DNA of 64,000 nt. Origin: Collimonas arenae (GTDB lineage: Bacteria; Pseudomonadota; Gammaproteobacteria; Burkholderiales; Burkholderiaceae_D). This document shows, in pieces, positions 8,344 through 16,418 of this stretch (position 1 is the stretch's first letter; every line of letters starts with the position of its first letter). The translations under genes were made by a program, and so were the position numbers. The stretch spans positions 1,550,001 through 1,614,000 of the forward strand of contig NZ_CP009962.1 in NCBI RefSeq assembly GCF_000786695.1. Reading direction: 5' to 3'. Below the pieces are notes generated by a model. It made no database searches and was not told the origin of the DNA. It worked only from the letters and a program-made list of their open reading frames with translations.

Positions 8344-9240
8344 TTATTTCCCGATTCCGATCATCGTCGCGGTATTGGCGCCGGTGGTGGTGGTCGGAAG
8401 TTTTCCATCCCATTTTTCAATCCAACGTGATTGGTTTTTAATCTGAGCCGCCTCTGACCCGTAGCGTTTCATGGCTTCCCCGACGACCTCCAGCGAGCGT
8501 GCATCCCCCTCGGCTTCGGCAATTTTGGCGTCTGCCTTGCCCTTCGCAATGGCGACGGCGTTGGCTGCATCAGCCTGGTTCTTGCGCAACAAAGCTTCGG
8601 ACTGCAATGCCTCTTGCGTTGCCTGAATCTTGGCATTGATCGCGTTTTGGATATTGGTCGGCAACCGGAGTTCATTGATGAAACCGAACTGCTCAGCCAG
8701 CACGCCGTAAGGCCCGAGTTCGTGGTTTATTTCAGTGCGCACCTGTTCCGCCAATTTGATCTTGCCGCCGGAGAGCAGGCCCTCGGCATCATAAGCAGAG
8801 CCGTAAGCGTTCAGGGAATTTCGGATGGCGTTGCGGATGATTTGCGAGGTGATTTCCTCATAGCCTCGTTTGTATTTTTGATACAGCGCCGGCGCTTTGC
8901 TTGGGTCAATACCGTAGGAGATGCTCACATCCGCATTGATCACCACGCCAGAAGCCACCTGAAAATTCACTGACTCATTTTCAGCGCGACCCTCGGTCAT
9001 GGATTTTGTCCACGCATAGGTTTGCGTGAAGGTAGGGAAGTCCACGACCGTGGTGCCGAATCCAATCAGATGCCAGCCACTGGGCAGCGGTATCGGCTCT
9101 ACACGGCCATCAACCCTGCTGAATTCCACGCCGACGTGGTTGGCTGGAACGGAAGCGATGAATGTATGAGACAGCATACTCATCAAAATCAGAACGCCGA
9201 TGATGATGGCGATCCACTTACGGAATGAAGTACCTTGCAT
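8344..9240 (-). CDS. SPFH/band-7 (prohibitin-like) membrane protein
   Basis: With the ATG at 9240 the product has 298 residues. An N-terminal anchor helix lies at about residues 10-32, followed by an SPFH domain from about 35 to 210 (VPANHVGVEFSRVDG at its start). An alanine- and lysine-rich coiled coil follows at about 215-265 (AIAKGKADAKIAEAEGDARS), the usual layout of bacterial prohibitin/stomatin relatives. Such proteins oligomerise at the inner membrane and often scaffold proteases or membrane microdomains; the specific role here is unknown. A longer open frame to 9315 adds an unlikely Pro/His-rich leader. It stands alone, with no NfeD-type partner next to it. Confidence 0.85.
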   Translation of the reverse strand: MQGTSFRKWIAIIIGVLILMSMLSHTFIASVPANHVGVEFSRVDGRVEPIPLPSGWHLIGFGTTVVDFPTFTQTYAWTKSMTEGRAENESVNFQVASGVVINADVSISYGIDPSKAPALYQKYKRGYEEITSQIIRNAIRNSLNAYGSAYDAEGLLSGGKIKLAEQVRTEINHELGPYGVLAEQFGFINELRLPTNIQNAINAKIQATQEALQSEALLRKNQADAANAVAIAKGKADAKIAEAEGDARSLEVVGEAMKRYGSEAAQIKNQSRWIEKWDGKLPTTTTGANTATMIGIGK

Positions 9241-9565
9241 ATTCTTATTATCCCTGCGCCAGTGCCCGGCGTGCGGCGGACTCGGATGAATCCGTGCTGG
9301 AATTGTAAGTGACAAATGCTTTTCGGGAATTTATTTGCTTTGATCTTGATATGGGTAACTTGAACCCAGGACCCCAGTGATCTTGGCCATCAAGCGCAAT
9401 CATGGTGAGAGGATTTACGATTATTGCAATTGAAGCTCTATTGCATAAAGGATATTTATTGTATATTGGCAATGAATTGGCGACGATATGCCGTTGTACC
9501 CGCTTCAGCGGTGCAGGCAACTTCAACGTTCTTGGAGTACAGCTTATTACCGTAGGATGTAGAGA
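9241..9565. other. Intergenic region between divergent genes
   Basis: Promoter space for the SPFH gene (leftward) and the membrane protein gene at 9566 (rightward). AT-rich around 9415-9480. No gene, RNA or clear repeat was seen. Confidence 0.4.
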
Positions 9566-10276
9566 ATGGGCAATTTCATCGAGGTCGTCGGCACGCACAA
9601 TCCGTGGCTCATCATTGTCGCGTTAATCGTCATTATCGTTCCCATTCTTAAAAACTGGGCCGATATGAGAACCGGTTCGCACACGGTCAAGAAAGACCGG
9701 CAAGCAGCCTTGTTTGCCGCGATGAATAACTATCTCATTTCCGCGCCGGGATATGCGCCGGAATTCTTGAACTATCAACTTGAGCAGACGTTTGACTTCT
9801 ATTACAAGAAGCGGCTGGTGCATCATGAAATAAGAAAACTGGTGTCCGCAACGGACCCAAGCGACTCGATCCGGGAATATCTGCAAACCAAGCCGTTTCT
9901 CAAATTGGAGATAAAAAATGGCGTACCGGGGAAATTCCGTTTTCGGGAAAAACAAAAAAGATATCGTTTAAAAATTCTTCGCTGGAAGCTCACGTTTTAT
10001 AAAACAAGATGGCGCCTTCTCGTGTTCTATTTTTTTTCAGCGCTTTTCGGATCGCTTTTGTTGATAGCCTTGACGTCTTTTGCTGACCATAACAAAGATT
10101 TTCTGAGTTGGGCATTTGTATTGCTTTTCGTCTTGGGTAGTTGCTCCGTGCTAGCTGCTTTTGTGTTCTTGTTGCTAGAAGAAAGATTTGGTTCAGCCAG
10201 GCAGTTTTTGATCAGGAAATCTCCGCCTTCGTTGAAGACGCTAAGTCTCCCGATGTTCGACAGGGTCACAGGGTAA
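9566..10276 (+). CDS. Membrane protein of unknown function
   Basis: 236 residues with a likely N-terminal helix at 14-30 (LIIVALIVIIVPIL) and two helices near 150-172 and 180-205, with a basic, probably cytoplasmic domain between. No family motif was recognised. It starts at an ATG after GTAGAG and lies 72 bases upstream of the DUF4236 gene in the same direction, so the two may be co-transcribed. Codon use is AT-richer than the housekeeping genes of the window, as for its neighbour. Confidence 0.6.
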   Translation: MGNFIEVVGTHNPWLIIVALIVIIVPILKNWADMRTGSHTVKKDRQAALFAAMNNYLISAPGYAPEFLNYQLEQTFDFYYKKRLVHHEIRKLVSATDPSDSIREYLQTKPFLKLEIKNGVPGKFRFREKQKRYRLKILRWKLTFYKTRWRLLVFYFFSALFGSLLLIALTSFADHNKDFLSWAFVLLFVLGSCSVLAAFVFLLLEERFGSARQFLIRKSPPSLKTLSLPMFDRVTG

Positions 10277-10348
10277 TGGGTCGCAGCGGCAGGAAAATTT
10301 CGAATCGACGGCAATCTCTCTAGGAAACAAAAATAAAGGAGACGGGAT

Positions 10349-12106
10349 ATGGGCTGGAGCTTCAGGAGAACAATAAAAATTGCACCCGGCGTGCGGATAA
10401 ATTTGAGCAAAAGCGGCGTGAGTACCTCAATTGGCGGAAAGGGGTTTACCTACAATACCCGAGGACGTCTCACCACAAGCATTCCTGGAACTGGGATTCA
10501 CTATACCCAGAATCTGAAGGCTCGCAGAACGGCAACGCCGATTCGCTCTGCAGTTGAGGCCAGCGGCCGTATTGATTCTGCAGGCACAGAACGACTCTCA
10601 AAGCGGGAACAGGCAACGCGCGATTTTGTGATGCTGTTACAAGATCGAACGACAAAGGCGCTCCGTCATTATTTCATTTCGCACGGCGTCTATGTCCTCG
10701 CTGAAGATCTCGCGGTCGCCGTAACACTTGAAGATCATCAGGAGTTTCTTGAGACCCTTAACCGGGAATTCGGGATAACTACCAAGGCAATTAAGCTCGC
10801 CGTAGATATCGGCTCGATATCGCTGGCCGAAAAAGAAAAAGCGATATCGGCACTTTATACGATAGAGGAGAGGTGCGCAGATCATCAAGGCGAGCGTGGT
10901 GCATTAAAGGAAGCCGCAACTTCGTTGCGGAACACAGTGCTGGCATGGCCAAGAGCACCAAATTTCATCGGGCCATTTTTGGTTAGTCTTCTCGGTTGCA
11001 TATTTATTTCACTGAGGTATTTCAGCATGGGATTGATTCTGGTGGCGGGTTCTGCCTTGTACGGCTTCTACGTGCTGAAATATTTCGAAAAAGTGAAGAT
11101 TTCAGTGTCGGAGGAGATTGCAGACGAAAATGCCAAGTTTGATGCATTGGTCACGAACGAAATTTCGCCTCGCCCGGCTGTGCCGAATTCTAAGGAGAAT
11201 CCCCTTGGTATGGCATTGATGTATACGGGAATCACACTGATGCTTGCATTGGTTGCAGTCCTCTATCAACCGCAAAACACTGAACGTACGGAGGTAGCTT
11301 CGGCAGAAAATTTGCCTCCGGTTGAGAGGGAATCGCAAAACGGGGGAAGTCCCACGTCGCAGGCTTCGATATCTACTACCGCGAATTCTTCACAGCCTCA
11401 TCAATCACAGGTCGATTTCAGTTGGCTGATTGGAAAATATCCTCAGGACGTGATTAATGATCGTCGATTCAGACACGCGTTTAATAATGTTTCACCGAAT
11501 GAATGGCGAAAGATTGCTGATCGCCTTGTGGTCACCAATGCGGCTGGAATTCAATCAATGGACGGGTACTACTTTGGTACCGGTTGCAAGGCACATTTTT
11601 GTGGCACGGATGACGCGGCTTTTGCAATTAATGCAGCAACAGGGAAGGGCGATCTGATCTATAAGGAAACAAACGATTACAAGGCGGTTGCCAACAGGTT
11701 CGCGTGGAGCGACATGCCAATTACCTCGACTCCCTTGGCCGCTTGGGCCAGGTCAAATGGTATGGAAATTAATACTGCCGAAGCATTTGTATCGGACGCG
11801 ATTTCTCATCCCACGTTCCAGACCAGCTTTAATTGTGCCAAAGCACGCTCCGATGCTGAACAACTGATCTGTGGTGATCAAGAACTGGCGGCGGACGACA
11901 TTGAGCTGGCGGGTGCGTTTGCCAAAGCAAAGGCTGCAGCCGTTGACCAGGTTGCTTTCAAAGAACGCAGCCGGAAGGAATGGAATTATCGTGAAAAGAA
12001 TTGTCATGACAGGGACTGCCTTATCAGCTGGTACGCTGTTCAGAAGGCCGCGCTTAGGCAAATAGCTGAGACTGGGAATGTCGCAGAAAACTATCCGGCT
12101 AATTAA
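10349..12106 (+). CDS. DUF4236 membrane protein with C-terminal LprI-like domain
   Basis: A 585-residue protein with three parts. Residues 1-55 are a clear DUF4236 domain (MGWSFRRTIKIAPGVRIN, STSIGGKGFTYN, SIPGTGIHYT). The middle contains three hydrophobic segments near 210-245 and 290-310 and a Ser/Thr/Gln-rich linker near 325-350. The last 80 or so residues carry a lysozyme-inhibitor LprI-like (DUF1311) pattern: FNCAKARSDAEQLICGDQEL, then further cysteines (NCHDRDC). LprI-type domains are normally periplasmic, so the tail probably faces the periplasm. An AGGAGACGG ribosome binding site precedes the ATG. A cell-envelope role is inferred. Confidence 0.75.
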   Translation: MGWSFRRTIKIAPGVRINLSKSGVSTSIGGKGFTYNTRGRLTTSIPGTGIHYTQNLKARRTATPIRSAVEASGRIDSAGTERLSKREQATRDFVMLLQDRTTKALRHYFISHGVYVLAEDLAVAVTLEDHQEFLETLNREFGITTKAIKLAVDIGSISLAEKEKAISALYTIEERCADHQGERGALKEAATSLRNTVLAWPRAPNFIGPFLVSLLGCIFISLRYFSMGLILVAGSALYGFYVLKYFEKVKISVSEEIADENAKFDALVTNEISPRPAVPNSKENPLGMALMYTGITLMLALVAVLYQPQNTERTEVASAENLPPVERESQNGGSPTSQASISTTANSSQPHQSQVDFSWLIGKYPQDVINDRRFRHAFNNVSPNEWRKIADRLVVTNAAGIQSMDGYYFGTGCKAHFCGTDDAAFAINAATGKGDLIYKETNDYKAVANRFAWSDMPITSTPLAAWARSNGMEINTAEAFVSDAISHPTFQTSFNCAKARSDAEQLICGDQELAADDIELAGAFAKAKAAAVDQVAFKERSRKEWNYREKNCHDRDCLISWYAVQKAALRQIAETGNVAENYPAN

Positions 12107-12543
12107 AAAAGTTCGGCGGAAGGCTTGGCATGATGTAAATGGAGATACGAATCTGTGACATATTTTCGGGGTTGATTTTCAAAAATATGCTATTACAAGA
12201 TTTGATCCCAGCACCTCCTTGTCGATCCGTCGCTGATTCAGCCTAACACTAGATGAGGGGTCTATAGTGTGATCCGAACATTGATCATTTCTGCCACAGT
12301 CCGAGCTACTCTCTTCGGTCTGCATCGTGACCTTCAATCTCGGTAACGCTGTGGAGCTTTACTTATCGTGGCTCGATAGCAGGAGTAGCCCCTGGTCTGC
12401 CAGTGTGTTCGAGGAAATCTGTGTCATATTTTATATTGAGGGTGTGTCATTGCAAGACTAGGCACTGGACTCCTTATCTTACGGCTTCATTCATGGCTTT
12501 ACTATTTCTGTCTGGAAAACTGAGTTTAATGCTAATATTTGAA
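12107..12543. other. Gene-free flank upstream of the retron, with short direct repeats
   Basis: No coding frame is evident. AATCTGTGACATATTTT at 12150-12166 and AATCTGTGTCATATTTT at 12416-12432 form a 17-bp direct repeat with one mismatch, bracketing about 250 bp. Small hairpins occur at 12246-12270 (ACACTA/TAGTGT) and 12364-12378 (TATCG/CGATA). A dispersed 14-mer is at 12444-12457. The composition suggests relics of inserted DNA at the edge of the retron island. Confidence 0.45.
12444..12457 (+). repeat. Dispersed 14-mer GTGTCATTGCAAGA
   Basis: Second copy of the four-copy motif, about 100 bases before the candidate retron RNA. Confidence 0.5.
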
Positions 12544-12703
12544 CGGTGAAGTGAGGGTTCCCAATTGACCGGTGCTGTGTTCCTGCGGCATTTTTACTAG
12601 GTTGATGCTTGCCTAGCTATATATATACTTAACTTTCCCTGATGATATCTATCTGGTACCTATAACGGTAAAGTAGAATTGAAATACGGCCCTTGCTTCA
12701 CAC
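12544..12703 (+). ncRNA. Candidate retron msr-msd RNA (template for msDNA)
   Basis: Bases 12546-12559 (GTGAAGTGAGGGTT) and 12688-12701 (GGCCCTTGCTTCAC) can pair over 14 consecutive positions in RNA, counting four G-U pairs. They would form the a1/a2 stem that closes retron RNAs. The pair encloses about 130 nt and ends six bases before the reverse transcriptase ATG, the standard place. Inside are a CTAGG/CCTAG hairpin with a 10-nt loop (12597-12616), suited to msr, and an ACTTTCC/GGTAAAGT stem (12632-12638 with 12667-12674), suited to msd. The msr/msd boundary and branching G cannot be fixed by eye. Confidence 0.6.
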
Positions 12704-12706
12704 ACT

Positions 12707-14320
12707 ATGCTGATTACCTTAAGCGCTTTGACACCTCCCAACTTTCTGGATTTGAAGTCCTTCTCAGATCTTGCTTTATTCTTTGGTATTCCTTCGAATA
12801 AGCTTGGGTATCTTCTTTATGCTTTGCAAGATAGCGACAAATATAAGTCGTTCAATGTCCCCAAAAAAACTGGCGGAACAAGGCAGATTTCTGAGCCTCA
12901 TCCGCTTCTTAAAAAAATTCAAAGGAAATTGGCCGATTCCTTGCTTGAACTATACAAGCCAAAGCAAAGTGTGCATGGTTATCTAAAGGATAAAAGTATT
13001 GTTTCGAACGCAAAAATGCATTTGCGAAAACGTTATCTTTTAAATTTTGACTTAGCAGATTTTTTCACAAGCATAAATTTTGGCCGTGTTCGCGGTCTAT
13101 TTCTTAATCATCCGTTTAATTTTCCTCAAGAGGTCGCAACGGCGCTGGCTAGGATTTCTACAAAAGAAAATAGTTTGCCACAAGGAGCGCCGTCGTCACC
13201 TGTTATTTCTAATTTTATGTGCTGGGGGTTGGATAACTATTTGCGAAAATTTTGCTATCAGCTCGGGTGTACATATACAAGATACGCAGACGACATATCT
13301 ATTTCTACTAATCGGGAGAATTTTCCAACTGAAATAGCTAATGTAAAACACGATCCATACAGTGCGGTTATTAGCGAAATTTTGACAACCAAAATTGAGC
13401 AAAATGGTTTTACGATTAATAATGCCAAGACGCGTTTTAGCACTCCCAGACAGTCTCAAGTTGTCACGGGGCTTAAAGTAAATGAATTTGCTAACGTATC
13501 AAGAAAGTATGTTCGTAATTTACGAGCAATGCTTCATGCGTGGGAAAAATTTGGTCTCGATAAAGCGGAGAGCGAATTCAGGGAAAAATACGTTTCGAAA
13601 CATCGAGCGCCCTTTCTTCCGCCAGTTTCTTTTAAGCAGGTTCTTCATGGAAAGCTAACTTTTCTACGCTCTGTCAGAGGTCCAAACGATGATATTTATC
13701 AAAAATTGCTTGGTCGATATTCGCTGGTTGCAGATCTAAGAAGATTAACTAAATTTGGGTTTCCAAAGCAAATTAACAGAGCACTTTGGATTTTGGAGTC
13801 TGATCTTTTCGAGGATGATTACTATCAAGGTACTGGATTTTGTCTTGACGGAATTGGTATTGTCACTTGTGCTCACGTTCTTAAGCCGGGAACTAAAGCA
13901 CGTAGGATTTATAATCATTTAGAGTCCTTAAATATTGAAATAGTGGAGCGAAATGACGCTCTCGATTACGCCATAATAAAAGTCATTGGTGGCGTCGAAG
14001 AAGTATCTTTAATAGCAGACTTGGATTTTAACCATCAGTTAGGTGGGCAGGTGAGGACTATTGGTTTCCCCGCTCATGACGGAACTGCCTCGGTGGCCTA
14101 CGAAGATGGTGTAATAGTTCAATCGCGATACAATGCAGCAGGACAAAAATGGTTTCGAGTGAATACAAATATTGTCGCAGGAAGTAGTGGTGGGCCTGTT
14201 CTTAATAGCGAGATGAAGGTGATAGGAATTGTCGCTTATGGCGCAACAAATCTTTCCGGCGGTGGTGATCCAATCAACAGCGGCTATATTCCAATTCAGT
14301 GCTTAAATGGTCCTGCTTAG
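12707..14320 (+). CDS. Retron reverse transcriptase fused to a trypsin-like serine protease
   Basis: This 537-residue protein has two halves. Residues 1 to about 340 are a retron-type reverse transcriptase. It has motif A FDLADFF (Asp115), LPQGAPSSP at 157-165 and the YADD catalytic box at 193-196. Both retron hallmarks are present: NAKMH (NAxxH, 101-105) and VTG (253-255). Residues about 355-537 are a trypsin-like protease with a complete triad: His390 in TCAHVL, Asp420 in ALDYAII and Ser494 in GSSGGPV. Retrons are anti-phage systems in which RT, msDNA and an effector form a guarded complex; the protease is the presumed effector, released on infection. No separate effector gene adjoins it. 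The gene is clearly AT-richer than its surroundings, suggesting recent acquisition. Fusion identity is firm; defence function is inferred. Confidence 0.9.
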   Translation: MLITLSALTPPNFLDLKSFSDLALFFGIPSNKLGYLLYALQDSDKYKSFNVPKKTGGTRQISEPHPLLKKIQRKLADSLLELYKPKQSVHGYLKDKSIVSNAKMHLRKRYLLNFDLADFFTSINFGRVRGLFLNHPFNFPQEVATALARISTKENSLPQGAPSSPVISNFMCWGLDNYLRKFCYQLGCTYTRYADDISISTNRENFPTEIANVKHDPYSAVISEILTTKIEQNGFTINNAKTRFSTPRQSQVVTGLKVNEFANVSRKYVRNLRAMLHAWEKFGLDKAESEFREKYVSKHRAPFLPPVSFKQVLHGKLTFLRSVRGPNDDIYQKLLGRYSLVADLRRLTKFGFPKQINRALWILESDLFEDDYYQGTGFCLDGIGIVTCAHVLKPGTKARRIYNHLESLNIEIVERNDALDYAIIKVIGGVEEVSLIADLDFNHQLGGQVRTIGFPAHDGTASVAYEDGVIVQSRYNAAGQKWFRVNTNIVAGSSGGPVLNSEMKVIGIVAYGATNLSGGGDPINSGYIPIQCLNGPA

Positions 14321-14470
14321 AGTCTTACTTAGCGTTTTTTTGAGGATACGTCATACGACTTCCCCTTACAAAAATTGATAGCGGAACGTGGCGATACCCA
14401 GTCTCTAAGTCGCATTCAAATCACCTAGCACCGAAAATTTAGCTGAATTTCATGTGTTAGCTCTATGGAT

Positions 14471-14782
14471 TTATCCGGACTGATTGCTATACATATCTCC
14501 AATGATCATTAGTACACGCTTTTTTTCCGACTGTTTAAGGCGATGAAATGTCATTAGCAATCTAGCTAGATCATCATCCGCAGTATAGAAATATGCCGCG
14601 GGTACATTCAAAACAGAGGCAAGCCGCTCGACCATAGTGAGATCAGGCACGTGCTTCCCACGCTCATACTGATTCATCCTGGCGCTGGCAGACATCTCAT
14701 CAATCCCCGCAAGTACGCCCAGTCGTTCCTGAGACAAGCCAGCCTCTAATCGAGCTTCTTTAAGCCTTTTCGCAAGTGACAT
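14471..14782 (-). CDS. XRE-family repressor
   Basis: 103 residues with an N-terminal helix-turn-helix (SLAKRLKEARLEAGLSQERL, then MNQYERGKHVPDL) followed by a short helical tail that may dimerise. This is the layout of small Cro/CI-like regulators. The gene is transcribed away from the SDR gene at 14879. Two palindromes sharing the half-site ACTAAG lie between them and are the likely operators, so autoregulation plus control of the SDR gene is inferred. It could be a remnant of a mobile island, since the retron ends 150 bases away. Confidence 0.85.
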   Translation of the reverse strand: MSLAKRLKEARLEAGLSQERLGVLAGIDEMSASARMNQYERGKHVPDLTMVERLASVLNVPAAYFYTADDDLARLLMTFHRLKQSEKKRVLMIIGDMYSNQSG

Positions 14783-14790
14783 AGTTACCC

Positions 14791-14817
14791 CAAAAACTAA
14801 GATATTCTTAGTTTTTG
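14791..14817. promoter_or_regulatory. Operator-like palindrome O1
   Basis: A perfect 12-bp inverted repeat CAAAAACTAAGA/TCTTAGTTTTTG around TAT, 9 bases upstream of the XRE start codon; probably the repressor binding site. Confidence 0.75.
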
Positions 14818-14828
14818 ATTGGTGCTAC

Positions 14829-14845
14829 ACTAAGGAATGCTTAGT
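14829..14845. promoter_or_regulatory. Operator-like palindrome O2
   Basis: ACTAAG-GAATG-CTTAGT repeats the core half-site of O1, 34 bases upstream of the SDR start. Two sites of shared half-site between divergent genes suggest joint control. Confidence 0.65.
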
Positions 14846-14878
14846 ATTTGATTGTGTACATTCCGGACCTGAAGCCCC

Positions 14879-15661
14879 ATGAGCCAACTCAACGCCTACT
14901 TCTCCCTCAAAAACAAAGTCGCCCTGGTCACCGGCGCCGCACGCGGCATCGCGCTCCACATCGCCTGTGCGCTCTCCACCGCCGGCGCCCGGCTGGCGAT
15001 CCTGGACGTGCGCGAGCAGGAGGGGCAGGTTGTCGCCTGGCTGCTTGGCAGCGCGCAGGGCCGGGCCAGGTTCTGGTCGCTTGATGTCAGCGACCGCAAA
15101 GCGGTGCAACAAGTGATGGCGGCAGTGGAGGGCCATTTCGGTCGTATCGATATTCTGGTCAACAGCGCCGGCATCGATGCCGACAATCCGTCAGCGCAGG
15201 GGCTCTCGCTGGCGCAGTGGGAGAAGGCTATGTCGGCCAACGTCAACGGCAGCATCTTGTGCTCCAAGCATGTGATCGCGGCGATGGAGCGGGCCGGTGG
15301 CGGTTCTATCGTCAATGTACTGTCTTTGTGCGCGCTGGAGGATGAGCGGCATGAAGCGGCTGACCATGCCGCGAAGGCGGCGCTGCGGATGGCCAACATG
15401 AATGCGATGCGCTATGCGGCGCGCAATATCCGCGTCAATACGATTCATCCGGGCTTTTCACGGCCACCGGCGCAGGTGGAGGCTTTGCGCAAGCAGGGCG
15501 ACCTGACGCAGAGGTTGGTTGATCTGGCGGAAGTACAGATGTTGACGGGCCGGGGTTCAGCGACGGATGTGGCGGCGGGGATTCTGTATCTGGCGTCGGA
15601 TGCGAGCCGGTTTGTCAGCGGGACGGAGCTGGTGATTGAGGCGGGCTACGGCTGTCGCTGA
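14879..15661 (+). CDS. SDR-family protein lacking the catalytic tyrosine
   Basis: 260 residues with the classical short-chain dehydrogenase fold: cofactor loop TGAARGIA at 18-25, LDV near 68-70, NSAG at 95-98, Ser149, Lys166 and the PG motif at 191-192. Two key positions deviate. The third glycine of TGxxxGxG is Ala25, and the Tyr of YxxxK is Asp162 (DHAAK; the codon is GAC where TAC is expected). Without the Tyr the standard hydride-transfer chemistry should fail, so the protein may bind nucleotide without acting as a dehydrogenase. It is divergent from the XRE gene with two operator-like sites between. Substrate unknown. Confidence 0.8.
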   Translation: MSQLNAYFSLKNKVALVTGAARGIALHIACALSTAGARLAILDVREQEGQVVAWLLGSAQGRARFWSLDVSDRKAVQQVMAAVEGHFGRIDILVNSAGIDADNPSAQGLSLAQWEKAMSANVNGSILCSKHVIAAMERAGGGSIVNVLSLCALEDERHEAADHAAKAALRMANMNAMRYAARNIRVNTIHPGFSRPPAQVEALRKQGDLTQRLVDLAEVQMLTGRGSATDVAAGILYLASDASRFVSGTELVIEAGYGCR

Positions 15662-15756
15662 CAGTCACAGTGGCGTCCTTTACCTAACGCTTTCCGATAA
15701 CAGATTTCATGCGACTGATTTCAGCTTTCTGCCTCTGTTGCAGATGGCAAGTGAAA

Positions 15757-15810
15757 GACATTAAAGCGGCAAAACGCCTTGCAGCAACGTGGAGCGAAGA
15801 AAATGCCTGA
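15757..15810 (+). pseudogene. C-terminal remnant of a HigB/RelE-like toxin gene
   Basis: The frame encodes DIKAAKRLAATWSEENA and stops at 15808, overlapping the start of the antitoxin reading frame by 8 bases. Toxins of the HI1419 type end with a similar DIKxAxxLAxxW sequence directly before their antitoxin. The upstream part of the toxin gene is missing or frameshifted (SDR stop at 15661). Confidence 0.55.
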
Positions 15811-16108
15811 AAAACTGACTGGCTACGATCCTGCAGAAGATTTGTCTTCAGGCGAAGCAATGGCTGCTTTCATGACCGCCGCTTTTGAAACGGGCGATGC
15901 CGCATACATTGCGCACGCACTTGGTGTTGTGGCGCGTGCCAAGGGTATGGCGTAAATTGCAGTTGAAACCGGACTGTCACGGGAGCAACTTTACCGCTCT
16001 TTCAGCGAGAACGGCAATCTGACTCTAAAAAACACGCTCGCCGTAATGAAAACATTAGGCATCGAGCTGACGACAACTCCGCGTCGGCTAACGCTTAAAA
16101 CGGATTGA
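15803..16108 (+). pseudogene. HI1420/HigA-like antitoxin gene with a premature stop
   Basis: The 101-codon frame starts MPEKLTGYDPAEDLSSGE and continues to LTLKTD. It matches addiction-module antidote proteins with a C-terminal helix-turn-helix (ALGVVARAKGMA, then IAVETGLSREQLYRSFSENG). Codon 51 is TAA (15953-15955) where family members have CAA for the Gln of the recognition helix, so a single C-to-T change truncated it before the DNA-binding part. With only a toxin tail left upstream, the module is dead. Confidence 0.75.
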
Positions 16109-16418
16109 TGTCGGACTTATTTACCCATATTGCCGCCAAGATGATGATCCTGAAAATAATCGTTTTCTCCGTTGTTTAGCGCAAGATAGAAACACTTTCT
16201 TGCGTTGGCGTGTTTGGATAAATGTTGTTTCCTGTTGTGTCCATATCTCGTGAAATCATGCAGGCCGTTGTAGTGTTTGCTAGTCTCCATAGCCATAGCT
16301 TATATCTCGCCTAAACAGAAGCCGCTCAGATATCACGTCTGCCGCAGGGCAATGAAAGCCAGAACAAAACCAGGTTCCGGCTATCTAATCTTTTGCAAGT
16401 TCGGCAGAGGAGCAGAAA
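16109..16418. other. Intergenic region upstream of the pilin gene
   Basis: No gene. A modest CGCAAGA/TCTTGCG hairpin lies at 16180-16204, possibly the terminator of the decayed module. The rest is probably pilin promoter and leader. Confidence 0.35.
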
